NCBI RefSeq assembly: GCF_000943545.1
Contig: NZ_JTHP01000061.1
Coordinates: 1 to 37,862 of the forward strand
DNA from: Paenibacillus terrae
Lineage (GTDB): Bacteria > Bacillota > Bacilli > Paenibacillales > Paenibacillaceae
DNA: 37,862 nt
Reading direction: 5' to 3'
In this document: positions 7,465 to 17,063 of the stretch, one piece after another
Numbering within the stretch: position 1 is the stretch's first letter
How the letters are laid out: each line of letters opens with the position of its first letter
Program-made: the position numbers and the translations under genes
The notes under the pieces: model-generated
The model's database searches: none
Seen by the model: only the letters and a program-made list of their open reading frames with translations
What the model was told of the DNA's origin: nothing

Positions 7465-8340
7465 TCAATCGAAAATCACACTTGACGGATCGTCCTCTGA
7501 TTGTTGACTCCACACTAGAGAATTCCATTCATTCAGCATCCTTAAAGCTGATATCATCGTAATTAATCTATAAACATCTTTTTTATTCCATAACGTTGGA
7601 TTATCTCTCCCGTGTAAAACCCAATTTCTATTGATCAACGGCATCCTATCTTCCGTGAATCCACGATACCCAAACGCTATATTGCGTAACAGGTTAAGAA
7701 CCGAAGCACTAATTGCGTATATAATTGAACTTGTATCTCCAGTTTGTACAAGCGAGGACTGCACCCTCCTTATTAATCTTTTTCCTATTTCATCAGATTG
7801 TTCATATGATAGTTCATGTTCAATAGCAGAAACTAGCGAGGGAACAACTGCTTTATATTTTTCATTATTATTTGAATAAAAACACTCATCGTAAAAATCT
7901 TGCCAACCTTCTTGAGCAGTGGTTGTAATGTAATCTGTTTCTCGTTTATATAAATCATAATTGTCTGATTCGAATGCCCTCACAAAAAGCCGATCCTTCG
8001 TTACTTGACTACCCTCTTCTTTGGCGATACTCTTGTATTCACCGATGGTCATATGAGCTGACATGCACCAACCATCCTTTGCATTTCTCTCACAAGCCTC
8101 ATTAAAGTGATTCGTTAATAGATCCATATTCATAATTTGATTCACGTTTAGAGTGACTGAATGAAATGCTCCAGTTATATCCTGAACATTTTTAGTAATT
8201 GGCGAAAACAATTTGAAAGATTTATTGGCATGCTCGTTGATAGGACTAAAGGAACGAATTAAATTTACGTTCTGTTGAATTGAATTTATTAACTCGAAAT
8301 TAAACCCGCTGGTTTTAAAACTACTATTGTTGTCACCCAA
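7465..8340 (-). CDS. HEPN-motif protein, possible defence RNase
   Basis: About 291 residues from TTG 8340, which follows GGGGGAG by five bases; the frame is open 14 codons further upstream without a better start. Near the C-terminus is NRNWVLHGRDN, an Rx4H motif as used by HEPN ribonucleases, followed by a helix (KKDVYRLITMISALRMLNEW) as expected in that fold. The N-terminal two thirds is soluble and mostly helical, with no family I recognise. HEPN proteins act in abortive infection, toxin-antitoxin and CRISPR systems by cutting RNA. No antitoxin-like partner is adjacent, and the next gene on the strand is separated by debris. The nuclease role is an inference from the motif. Confidence 0.55.
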   Translation of the reverse strand: MGDNNSSFKTSGFNFELINSIQQNVNLIRSFSPINEHANKSFKLFSPITKNVQDITGAFHSVTLNVNQIMNMDLLTNHFNEACERNAKDGWCMSAHMTIGEYKSIAKEEGSQVTKDRLFVRAFESDNYDLYKRETDYITTTAQEGWQDFYDECFYSNNNEKYKAVVPSLVSAIEHELSYEQSDEIGKRLIRRVQSSLVQTGDTSSIIYAISASVLNLLRNIAFGYRGFTEDRMPLINRNWVLHGRDNPTLWNKKDVYRLITMISALRMLNEWNSLVWSQQSEDDPSSVIFD

Positions 8341-8834
8341 TATATCTCCCCCAAAATTATCTTTACTTGTTATAGCTAACAAAGAAAGGATATCACGATG
8401 AATGCCTAACTAGTAAGGTAAAAAATCAACATTACAGATGTTGTCTACATAAAAAATTCAGTAGGAAGGCAACCTTGAATGGTTTTCAGATATACTGTTT
8501 GGTAGGCTACATTTAATTACTAGTAACAAGTCATGCCTCTGTTGTTTTTTTTATAATAAGTACATGCTTCTTGAACTCCTACCTTTAAATCATAGCTCTT
8601 CAAAAAATAATGCCAATTGTAGAACGTTTCCCTCCAATGAGTCTATTCAATTTGGTCCCATTATCGTCTCTTCTTATCGCACAGTGACCTTGGACAAATC
8701 AGCATCCATACCTTTAAGCGCAGCATAGGTTATCCATGACTGTGCCGTCAAGTAAATGACTCATGTTCTTGTCCATCGACAGGAATACTGGTTAGTTTTG
8801 TTGAATCATTCAACCTTTCTGCTTACAAGTGAAG
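8341..8834. other. Decayed coding sequence, minus strand
   Basis: Two short coding-like stretches are seen on the minus strand: LTAQSWITYAALKGMDADLS near 8677-8757 and ETFYNWHYFLKSYDLKVGVQ near 8519-8640. Both end in stops and neither has a start with a ribosome site. They look like leftovers of one or two genes. Nothing else is evident. Confidence 0.3.
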
Positions 8835-8866
8835 AAAGCAGCCGATCTTATTGATCGGCCGCCTTT
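8835..8866 (-). terminator. Probable bidirectional terminator
   Basis: GCCGATC, a 5-base loop and GATCGGC, extended by AAAG/CTTTT outside. It lies 16 bases after the last stop of the small broken gene on the minus strand. Confidence 0.6.
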
Positions 8867-8881
8867 TGTAAATGATTGATT

Positions 8882-9010
8882 CTAATATTTTTTATTAAAG
8901 TATCTTTTACGATCCGATAACTGCTTCTTCAGATGAAACTTATCCTCAAATAACCTGTTTACTAATTCCTCTGTCTCTTTCTAATTTTTGACACGTAATT
9001 CATCAATCAT
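8882..9010 (-). pseudogene. Small charged gene with an amber codon
   Basis: The ATG overlaps the stop of the preceding gene (ATGA). Codons 1-9 read MIDELRVKN, then TAG at 8981-8983, then in the same frame KETEELVNRLFEDKFHLKKQ and LSDRKRYFNKKY to a TAG at 8882. The whole is 42 residues of charged, helix-forming sequence. The tight overlap and the continuity across the amber codon support a real gene with one nonsense mutation. Function unknown. Confidence 0.5.
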
Positions 9011-9228
9011 ATATTTATCCTGTTTGGTCTTACATGTTTTGATATTCCACCAAATTCGTATCTCCAAAACTGGATTTCATTCAAATCTGCATCTACTAGA
9101 TCAGGCGTATATCGTGAAGCAAGAACAATCAACTTATTAATCAGGTTCGTACTTCTTGTGCAACTCTTTGTCAGTCCAAAATCAGAACGAATAAAAAAAT
9201 TGAGAACTGGCATTAGACTGACCTTCAA
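9007..9228 (-). CDS. Hypothetical protein, 73 residues, probably 5'-damaged
   Basis: Reads from TTG 9228 (weak ribosome site) through SDFGLTKSCTRSTNLINKLI and YTPDLVDADLNEIQFWRYEF to TGA 9007, translationally coupled to the next gene. Just upstream, another frame (MLRIEGQSNASSQFF) meets this one at a run of seven T, so an indel there may have broken the original 5' end. I do not recognise the family. Confidence 0.4.
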   Translation of the reverse strand: MKVSLMPVLNFFIRSDFGLTKSCTRSTNLINKLIVLASRYTPDLVDADLNEIQFWRYEFGGISKHVRPNRINI

Positions 9229-9360
9229 TTCTTAACATAAAATGGAGTGGATTTCAGCAATATACCTTTAAGTGTATTAATGCCTTCGCATTAATATCAC
9301 GCACCGTTAATTATTCATCATACTGACCCTTTTTTCAATTGAATAACCGAATAAATCAAG

Positions 9361-10284
9361 TTAATCTTGCCATCCAATAGTCACTCGATCACTATGGAAC
9401 TTGACATCAATATTATTTAAAATCGGTTTTAACACACGAACAAGTTCCCTGTATTCGTCTCTCCTCATATGAAACAAGTCTTCATACTTATTAAGTTTTT
9501 TAAACTGATTATATATTTCAATTAATTCCCTAGTATATTCTGAGGGGTTCTCAATTAACAATTTCTCTGTCTTATCATAAACCACGGTTTCAAATCTCAT
9601 AAATTGTAGCGTAAAATATAATTGCTCAGTTCTGAATTCTTCTGGTTTAATCAAATTGAGAATATCTCTGAATCTGAATTTATATCCATTAAACATTAAC
9701 GTTTGTCTAAACAGCGTAGAGTAGTTGGAGTTCAGTTCATCCTCTATTATGAGTTTTATCTGATCATCGATATTGTTTTTATTCCCCAACATTTCAGATT
9801 CCAGTAAGTCAACGATTTCTTTTAGTTCATCCTTATTTTTGCTGAGTATATCACGTGATAAATCTGAAAAGCCCTTTACATTTTCTTTGTAATCAAACGA
9901 AAAGTTTTCATAGTTCAGCTTTTTCCTGTAGTCTTTCTTAGTCCCAAGCATGAACAAATTAATTTCATTAAAGCTACTATAAAGACCATTTGAGTCATAT
10001 GTGTCTAGCGTTTCTTCTATCTTCTTGACGTCAACTGTTGAGCTGACTTGATAGCAAATGCGAGAATGATAATCCCCCAGATCAACGGCTGGAAAGTTAA
10101 CTTTTATTTTATTCAAATTAATCAAATTCAGACCATAAGTTTTGTTAAGAACCGGAACAAGGAAATCCTCGCAGTATTTATTGATGTCGTTTAGACTATT
10201 CACGTTATTAAGTTCAATATAGCTTTTAAGCCATCCAATGCATGCAAGAGCACGTTTAGTAAGATCTTCTCGTTTCAATAACAT
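9361..10284 (-). CDS. SMEK-domain protein, possible defence nuclease
   Basis: 307 residues. The N-terminal half matches the SMEK domain, a restriction-endonuclease-like fold: KVNFPAVDLGDYHSRICYQV gives the FPAxDLGD and IxxQV core, followed by SSTVDVKKIEETLDTYDSNG and INLFMLG. The usual acidic residues and the QV(S/T)S strand are present. The C-terminal half is alpha-helical, charged and unassigned, without an NTPase domain. SMEK domains are mostly found fused to effector modules in anti-phage or conflict systems. Start ATG 10284 follows AGGCAGG. Downstream are only broken small genes. The domain call is reasonably strong; activity and role are inference. Confidence 0.65.
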   Translation of the reverse strand: MLLKREDLTKRALACIGWLKSYIELNNVNSLNDINKYCEDFLVPVLNKTYGLNLINLNKIKVNFPAVDLGDYHSRICYQVSSTVDVKKIEETLDTYDSNGLYSSFNEINLFMLGTKKDYRKKLNYENFSFDYKENVKGFSDLSRDILSKNKDELKEIVDLLESEMLGNKNNIDDQIKLIIEDELNSNYSTLFRQTLMFNGYKFRFRDILNLIKPEEFRTEQLYFTLQFMRFETVVYDKTEKLLIENPSEYTRELIEIYNQFKKLNKYEDLFHMRRDEYRELVRVLKPILNNIDVKFHSDRVTIGWQD

Positions 10285-10340
10285 TCATCCAATACCTGCC
10301 TTTGAACTTCTAAGAGTATTATTTTGATTTTGTTGTAACA

Positions 10341-11043
10341 TCACTTATTTCGTAAAGTAACCCCTAGACCAGTCCCTGATCTATAGTCCGTTGCTACTTT
10401 GATCTGCAGTTTAACAGTGTTCTCTAAATTCACATTATAGCTGAATTGCGGGTCTCAAACTTTAAATTCATGAGAGTATGCTTTCTCCCCATCCAGAACA
10501 ATAGTACAATTGAGCGTGTTGCGAGAACTCTAGAATTTCTCAATTAATCTTCCTGTACCTTTAAGACCTTTGTATTTGCCATTAAGATAATACTCATCGT
10601 ATTTCCAGTTTTCTGGAGCAGCTGAAAAACTGTGTGTATGATAATTGGAATAATTATTCCTGACGTTATCAGCAACAGCGAATCATCGTAACCAACCCCA
10701 AAGATGTTGAATATACTTGCAGACTGTGTATCGATTGGTTTCATATTTTTCCAGGATATAGAATTGTCTCCCCCTGACTTGGCCCAATCAAATTCTTCGC
10801 ATCCAATTTCACGGATTGCCCTAGTGCAGCATCACTTACAAATGTTAAGGGTACAATGTATTACCATTGTTACAGGAAAGTTTTAAGTTCTCTTTTTAGG
10901 CATTTTTGAAATATGATCCACCTTTATGGTATTTATACTTTAAAAGACCTCAATCATTTGCCACCAGAAGCGTATGCTCATGCTCCGTTAATCGCCGCAC
11001 CAAAGGCCATTCCTATAATTAGACTTTTAGGCTGGTCTCTCAT
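10341..11043 (-). pseudogene. Decayed copper-amine-oxidase N-terminal (stalk) domain protein
   Basis: ATG 11043 follows AGGAGG by a long gap and reads MRDQPKSLIIGMAFGAAINGA, a typical signal/anchor start of Paenibacillus stalk-domain proteins, then TGA. Further on come PLTFVSDAALGQSVKLDAKN (the conserved core of the domain), YYLNGKYKGLKGTGRLIEKF, TAG, SSRNTLNCTIVLDGEKAYSH, TGA and NVNLENTVKLQIKVATDYRS to a stop at 10341; the last part resembles an NPCBM-like carbohydrate-binding module. Fragments lie in at least two frames with three or more internal stops. It was a cell-wall-associated surface protein and is now clearly dead. Confidence 0.7.
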
Positions 11044-11256
11044 GTTGATAATAACCAAATATATATCGGCTTCTTTCCTCCTGTAGTTTACATTAGATGA
11101 GTATCTCAAATATATAACAATGAGTATCTAAGCATTTCAAGTGATTCCCTATTATCAGAAGAGCATCAACTATTTCGTTCAACCATACACTTTAAATAAT
11201 GCTTTCTGCGTATTGCAATTAGCTGCATATCATAAATTACTAAACAAAGAAAAAGA

Positions 11257-11324
11257 GCCTCCAAAAAGGAGGCCCAGGCTGTCGAGAAAGTCTCGACAGC
11301 CTGAATCCTTGCTATGCAAGGATT
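11257..11324 (-). terminator. Three consecutive hairpins after the SLH gene
   Basis: In minus-strand order: a stem of AATCCTTG/CAAGGATT (11304-11324), a 13-bp stem with a 3-base loop (CAGGCTGTCGAGA, 11275-11303), and GCCTCC/GGAGGC followed by TCTTTTT (11257-11273). The last is a good minus-strand terminator for the giant gene; the first has a T tract on the plus strand. Confidence 0.75.
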
Positions 11325-11442
11325 TTTCAAAAAATTATCATTGTTGATGTCTCAAACATGTACCGTTAAAAGTCTCATTTATTAATGAAATCTGCCTCAA
11401 CTATAACCGTTACTCACAAGGCCACTCCCTCAATTCCTTCAT

Positions 11443-14400
11443 TTATCTTTTTTGAAGCATGTTAAAAATCATTTCAGCTGCTTCTGCACGAGTAATGCTT
11501 TGTTTAGGCCGAAAACTACCATCGGGATAGCCTTGAACTAAATTGTCCTGGGTAAGTCCAAGCACATCTTCTCTCGCCCATTCTACAATTTTAGAAGTAT
11601 CCGAGTAAATATTACTATTCTGTACTGGAGTAGCCTTCACAACATTATTAACCATTTTAGCAGCCTGCTCCCGTTTGATGAGCTGTTCAGGAGCAAAGAC
11701 CGTGTTACTAAATCCACGAGCAACCTGACCTTTTATCGCACGTTTGAGTGGATCAATGTACCAAGCTGAATGATTAATATCTTTGAAACTTAACGATACA
11801 TCCAGTTCCTGAGGTAGTTCCAATGAACGGACAAGCATCGTGGTAAACTCGACACGTGTTACAGGCCTGCTCGGTTCAAAAGTTGTATCATTGATACCCT
11901 TCAATATTCCTTTATCGGCAAGCGCATTTATCTTGTCTTTATTAAATGTCTTGTCAATGTCATCAAAGTGATTTTTCTTGGTCTCAGTTGAAGATATTTG
12001 AACTGTTTGGGATTCGATTGGCTCTTCTGCAACAGGTTTCACTATATTTATTAAGCCTCCTCCTTCAGATGAGACCTTTTTCTTTAGTGTCTGCGTCTCC
12101 AGTTTTCTGGGTTCACTTTTCTTTCCCGACTCATTTTCGGTCCACATAAGAACTTCATATTTGGTATTGGCTGTGAGTCCTTCCCAATTGAACTCCCGAG
12201 CCTTTCCCCTATAGATTTCGTTTCCTTTATAAGACATGACAAAAATCTCGTTCGGATGATCAAATAGCCAGGTGAATAGAATCGAATTTCTGTCTGGTGT
12301 TAGATTGACCGTATAATCAGCATTCGGAAGCGTACTTACTGTCACCCTTGCAGTTGGGCCGCTGCCAGTACTGTTCACCGGCTCTAATCGGATCTCGTAG
12401 TTTTTTCCGCTTTCAAGTGCTGGTAGGGTATACGTAGAATTGGTAGTCTCTCCGATATACTTATCCCCTACATATATTTTGGTGCTGTCTGAGCCTGGAG
12501 CTGGCTTCCACCCTATGGTTACCGAATCCTCCGTCACATCAATGATCTTTATATCATTAATGGATAAGGAATCTGGAAGCATACGATGAGTATAGCTACT
12601 ATTCAAACCCATTCCCGTCGAATTTTCTGAGCTACTATAAAAATGATAAATGACGCCTGGTTGCAGATGATCGAACGTCATTTCATTTTTTTCTGTCTGC
12701 TGTTCTTGCTCATCTTCACGTATTCCCACATGATACTTTTCCGCACTCTTAACAGTATCCCATGTAAACGTAACAGTTGTTGCAGATTGGGATTTTATAC
12801 GCATAAGAGGAGCTGCAGGTAGAGTCAGTAACTGCTTTTCAGCTGGTTGTCCAATGCCGCCAGCGTTTCCACTCGCCACCGAATAGTTATAACTGGTACC
12901 AGGTTCCAGACCATCCACTTGTACAGTCGTATCCGACACGACATAAGTGGACCCATTGATCTTAATTCTGTACTTGGAAGCTCCGCGCTGTGGCTTCCAG
13001 CTCAAAGTTACCCCTTGTGAACCTATATGTTCAGCCTTTAGGTCCGTAGGCTGATCTGGTAACGTGACAGAATGTATGATCTGTTCCTTGCCATAGCCAC
13101 TACGATTAAAAGCTCGTATTCGTAGCTCCGCAAGAGTACCGGATGGTAGAGACGTGAACTCAAACTGCTGAATATCCTCAGCTAGTAAAATCTCAGTTCC
13201 TCCATTTACCCGGACTAAATACCCTTCTGCACCTTGGGTAGGAGTCCAGTTCGTCTTTAATGAGTAAACATCAGAAGTAACCGTTCTGAAGTTTGCAACC
13301 TGTTCTGGCAACGTTATAGCTCTATAGTCGCTAAATTCACCCATCCCAGTCTCATTCTTTGCAGAAATCCTGTATAGATATTCCGTTCCCGGCCTTAGCC
13401 CGGTATCTTCAAATTCCGAGTATACATCTTTATAAACACTCTTTGTATCACGGTCCAATTGATAGTATGTTGCTGTCAAAACCGTATTCCAACGAAGCCG
13501 GACACGATCCTCTTGAGCTTGGACAGATATAAAATCTGTAGCTCGATCTGGAAGACTTAAATAGGAAACATGGGTTTGAATCCCTTCACCCGTTGAATTG
13601 ACAGCGGATATACCAACATCATAGACAGTACCAGGTTGGAGATTATCCAACTGCTCATAAACAGATCCGGTTACAGTAGTATGAAAGTCGATCTGTTTAG
13701 TATCCTGATTCACCGCGCTAATATTGTAATAGGTGGCAGACTGCACCGTTTCAAAGCTTAGATGGGCCCGGCTAGAATTCCTCCCCACACTATCCACGCG
13801 GATATTCGACACTGCACCAGGAAGAGTGAGAATATGAACCTTATTACTATTCACGCTTGTACCGACATGATTACGTGCCTGAACAACATAGTCATATTCA
13901 GTGCCCTCTTGGAGTGAGTCATCTGTAAATATATTTTGCGGATAAGGAATTGTCCACGTTTTTCCAGTTGTCGTATTGGTCAATACATACTCATAACCGT
14001 CCGTAAGGGTTTGACCATTGGGTAGAGACCACTCAAGCTGCGCCTCTTTTTCCCGAACGGATAGTACTTTTAATGTAGGCACCTCTGGAGGATACTGAAC
14101 CCGTAAGTATGATGTCGTTTCCTCCTTTACATTCCCAACATTATCAGAAGCTTTCGCATGCAGATACCACTCACCTTCCTTTGGAATTGAGATGGTTTTC
14201 GTTTCACTTGTGGCCGTTTCCCAATCCGTAGGGGATGAAGAACTATGGTCTACTTTGTAATACCTCATATTGGGATCAATACCAGCTATAGAATCGGTAT
14301 ATTTAATGTCCACCTTGATGGTAGATTTATCCCAATCGCGCTCCCTCGGAGTAAATTGTATATTAGGTGGTATTTTATCCACCTTGGCTATATTCTGAAC

Positions 14401-16782
14401 CTCAGGACTCCTATTTCCTGCCTGATCCACTGTCCTTGCTGTTATGATTGAGCTGCCGTTTGCCGTGATTATACCATGATCCCCATCTTGATAGGACCCT
14501 TCGTTTATACGGTATTGATAATGAACGTCCGATAAATCGTCCGTACTACCTGAAATTTGAAATGTTACATCATCGGCTGTGTAGACACTCGACGACACAC
14601 TAATAGTCGGCTTTGTAGGTGGCGTTTTGTCAATCCTCAAAAGCTTGGTTGTTTCTTGAGATAGATTACTAGCCTTATCGACAGCCCGCGCATATATCAT
14701 CGTCTGGCCCTCTAATGGAATGGAGAACTGTTGATCGTAATCCTTCCAGGTTCCGTCTTCCCCGACCTTGTATTGATTTTTTAAGAATCCACTTAGGGTA
14801 TCCTCAGTATCGGTCATTGAAACCTGAATATCATCTTTAGACCACTCACCAGAACTAAGCTGGATAACAGGTTTGGTCGGTGGGGTTTTATCTACCCGCA
14901 GCTGCTCCATGACCTCGTCACCAATATTTCCGGCTTTATCCAAGGTTCGTGCATATACCTTGACATTTTCTACTCCTACAGGAATAGGAGCTACATAGTC
15001 CGTCCAGTTTCCGCTTTCGCCAATTTTGTATTGGCTTTTCAGTACGTCACTGCTGCCAGCGTCTACTCCATCGGTGACAGTGACCATGATATCTTTGTTG
15101 GTCCACTCTTTGGTGCTTACCGATATAACTGGCTGGCTTGGAGGTAGACGATCAATTTTAGCATCAGCAGATACCACATTACTGATATTGGTTGCCAGGT
15201 CAATGGAACGGGCAAAAATGGTTGTCCGGCCCTCTTGTGTTATGTTAAAAGGCTCAGTATAGTCGAGCCAGCTGCCGTTGCCAATACGATATTGAGTTTT
15301 TTGAACCCCACTAAGGTTGTCTTGACCACTGGATAGGGTCACCAATACATCCTTGTTTGTATAATTAAGATCACTCAGGGTGATTGTTGGAGTTGTCGGA
15401 GGTGTTTTATCGATATTTGAATTGGCCTCCGTTACTTGGCTGATATTGCCTGCACGGTCAATTGTTCGGGCGTAAATCTTAACATTCTCTTGTGAGACGG
15501 TCACTGGGCCAACATAATCCACCCACGCACCATTGCCAATCTTATATTGGCTTTTGAGGACACCGCTGCCCCCTGAATCATGGCCGTCTTGTACCGTGAA
15601 TTGCTTATCACTACTTGCCCAATTGATATTGTTAACCAAAATATTGGGTCGATCCGGTGCGATATTATCAATCAATACATCTTTCATAACTTCTGGGCTA
15701 ACATTGCCTACATTATCTACGGATCTAGCGTAAATAGTGCTTTGACCATTTTGATTAACATGGAAAACACCATTGTAATCTTGCCAGCCTTGGTTCACGG
15801 CTCCCTCGATACGGTATTGGGAACGAGATAAACCGGAAAAATCGTCTGTTCCCGGCTCCAGCGTAATTGCATAGTCTGTGCTGTTTCCCGTTACCTGAAT
15901 TCTTGGCGGAATCGGGGCCATCTTGTCGATCCGTACAATACCAGAAGAAAGGTCACTTTTCTGATTTTTAAGATCCACCGTTCTTGCATAGATGGTATTA
16001 TTTCCATGACCATCAACTGTAAATGGTCCGGTATAGCGTTGGAACGCACTACCGTTTAGACTGTACTCGTAGTAATTTAGCCCTTCGGGGGCTACATCCC
16101 CATCCAACCAAACATTTACAGGGTCCTTTGTCCATCCTGTACTTGATTGGCCTTGAGCTCCAGCATTTACTTGAGGAGGTTTAGGCAAAAACTCTGATTT
16201 TGGTATGATACGAACACCAAAGGTTGTTATGCGGGAACTATTATTGAAGTTATCTACCCCCAGAGCGTATAGACCTCTTACTTGTTTATGGCCGATTACG
16301 TCGGTTACATCAATCCATTGGTTTCGCGGATCACTACCGAAACCGTTAGGGCCAATGCGAGACCATTGCGTATAATTCGTACTTGTAGTATAAGCAAAAG
16401 AACCGACACCAGCGGAGGTTGAAAACCACATTCCCCATTCGCCGGTATAAATAATTTGAACCCTGTAATTGTTTAAATCATATGATTTACCCAAATCAAT
16501 AAATCGTTCATAGGGCTCTTTCTCATTACAGTTGTAACCAGTGGTAGTAGTCTGACGAGAAACCTCAGTTGCACCACCACTGCCTCCCCACCACTGTCCA
16601 GGAGTAGTCCCGAAACTATTCCCACAGCCTGGCCCACCTATAATTTCCTTTTCGGGTCTTACTGTTGCGGCTGATGCTATTGCCGGAAATAAAGGAATCG
16701 AGGTAAAAAGGACTAGTAAAGCTAATAACCCACATGTCCATGTGCTATACTTTCGTAACTTTCTTAACAAAATCGTTTCCAT
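11443..16782 (-). CDS. Giant secreted surface protein with Ig-like, FN3 and three SLH domains
   Basis: 1779 residues. Residues 1-39 are a Sec signal peptide (LLALLVLFTSIPLFPAIASA, cut before ATVRPEK). A Gly/Ser/Trp-rich unique domain extends to about 200. Then come about eight Ig-like modules separated by D(K/R/N)xxP linkers such as IDKTPPTKPTI, with the recurring core YARSxDxAGN. About eight fibronectin type III modules follow, separated by LPxxxxxI/L linkers (about 900-1560). Three SLH domains end the protein (GINDTTFEPSRPVTRVEF, RGFSNTVFAPEQLIKREQ, QGYPDGSFRPKQSITRAE); they bind pyruvylated secondary cell-wall polymer. The protein should be an exposed adhesin or carbohydrate-binding scaffold; no catalytic domain is visible. 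Start ATG 16782 follows AAGGGAG by six bases. It has its own promoter and terminators. Confidence 0.9.
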   Translation of the reverse strand: METILLRKLRKYSTWTCGLLALLVLFTSIPLFPAIASAATVRPEKEIIGGPGCGNSFGTTPGQWWGGSGGATEVSRQTTTTGYNCNEKEPYERFIDLGKSYDLNNYRVQIIYTGEWGMWFSTSAGVGSFAYTTSTNYTQWSRIGPNGFGSDPRNQWIDVTDVIGHKQVRGLYALGVDNFNNSSRITTFGVRIIPKSEFLPKPPQVNAGAQGQSSTGWTKDPVNVWLDGDVAPEGLNYYEYSLNGSAFQRYTGPFTVDGHGNNTIYARTVDLKNQKSDLSSGIVRIDKMAPIPPRIQVTGNSTDYAITLEPGTDDFSGLSRSQYRIEGAVNQGWQDYNGVFHVNQNGQSTIYARSVDNVGNVSPEVMKDVLIDNIAPDRPNILVNNINWASSDKQFTVQDGHDSGGSGVLKSQYKIGNGAWVDYVGPVTVSQENVKIYARTIDRAGNISQVTEANSNIDKTPPTTPTITLSDLNYTNKDVLVTLSSGQDNLSGVQKTQYRIGNGSWLDYTEPFNITQEGRTTIFARSIDLATNISNVVSADAKIDRLPPSQPVISVSTKEWTNKDIMVTVTDGVDAGSSDVLKSQYKIGESGNWTDYVAPIPVGVENVKVYARTLDKAGNIGDEVMEQLRVDKTPPTKPVIQLSSGEWSKDDIQVSMTDTEDTLSGFLKNQYKVGEDGTWKDYDQQFSIPLEGQTMIYARAVDKASNLSQETTKLLRIDKTPPTKPTISVSSSVYTADDVTFQISGSTDDLSDVHYQYRINEGSYQDGDHGIITANGSSIITARTVDQAGNRSPEVQNIAKVDKIPPNIQFTPRERDWDKSTIKVDIKYTDSIAGIDPNMRYYKVDHSSSSPTDWETATSETKTISIPKEGEWYLHAKASDNVGNVKEETTSYLRVQYPPEVPTLKVLSVREKEAQLEWSLPNGQTLTDGYEYVLTNTTTGKTWTIPYPQNIFTDDSLQEGTEYDYVVQARNHVGTSVNSNKVHILTLPGAVSNIRVDSVGRNSSRAHLSFETVQSATYYNISAVNQDTKQIDFHTTVTGSVYEQLDNLQPGTVYDVGISAVNSTGEGIQTHVSYLSLPDRATDFISVQAQEDRVRLRWNTVLTATYYQLDRDTKSVYKDVYSEFEDTGLRPGTEYLYRISAKNETGMGEFSDYRAITLPEQVANFRTVTSDVYSLKTNWTPTQGAEGYLVRVNGGTEILLAEDIQQFEFTSLPSGTLAELRIRAFNRSGYGKEQIIHSVTLPDQPTDLKAEHIGSQGVTLSWKPQRGASKYRIKINGSTYVVSDTTVQVDGLEPGTSYNYSVASGNAGGIGQPAEKQLLTLPAAPLMRIKSQSATTVTFTWDTVKSAEKYHVGIREDEQEQQTEKNEMTFDHLQPGVIYHFYSSSENSTGMGLNSSYTHRMLPDSLSINDIKIIDVTEDSVTIGWKPAPGSDSTKIYVGDKYIGETTNSTYTLPALESGKNYEIRLEPVNSTGSGPTARVTVSTLPNADYTVNLTPDRNSILFTWLFDHPNEIFVMSYKGNEIYRGKAREFNWEGLTANTKYEVLMWTENESGKKSEPRKLETQTLKKKVSSEGGGLINIVKPVAEEPIESQTVQISSTETKKNHFDDIDKTFNKDKINALADKGILKGINDTTFEPSRPVTRVEFTTMLVRSLELPQELDVSLSFKDINHSAWYIDPLKRAIKGQVARGFSNTVFAPEQLIKREQAAKMVNNVVKATPVQNSNIYSDTSKIVEWAREDVLGLTQDNLVQGYPDGSFRPKQSITRAEAAEMIFNMLQKR

Positions 16783-16847
16783 TTACTTCTCCCTTCAAGT
16801 ATTTTGTTTTCAAAGAGTTCTGCAATCTCGCTTTTAAAAAAAGAAAA

Positions 16848-16889
16848 AGCACCTCAAACAAAGGCAAATTAGCCTAAGTTTGAGGTGCT
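16848..16889 (-). terminator. Terminator-like hairpin in the leader of the SLH gene
   Basis: AGCACCTCAAAC pairs perfectly with GTTTGAGGTGCT; an inner AGGC/GCCT stem extends it, and on the minus strand TTTTTCTTTTTTT follows. It lies between the promoter at 16920-16948 and the start codon at 16782. It may attenuate transcription or stop read-through; no ligand-binding RNA motif is visible. Confidence 0.7.
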
Positions 16890-16919
16890 TCCCCATTTAA
16901 CGAGTATGCATTTGTGGCT

Positions 16920-16948
16920 ATTATACTTCGTTCTAAATGTGATGTAAA
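16920..16948 (-). promoter_or_regulatory. SigA-type promoter of the SLH gene
   Basis: Minus strand TTTACA, 17 bases, TATAAT. The expected start of transcription is near 16912, giving a leader of about 130 bases that contains the hairpin. Confidence 0.75.
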
Positions 16949-17063
16949 CTGAACCCCTTTGTTTGAATTCCATATGGATTGTTATAAAGTTCAATCAAAG
17001 TTTTCCTACTAAAACTACTAAAATCAACCAAACTATCTTATAATAATTAAAAATAACTTGGTG

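Noticed and set aside
11946..15831. Several 66-83-codon frames on the plus strand
   Set aside because: They are antisense shadows of the repeated domains of the giant SLH gene and recur with the repeat period.
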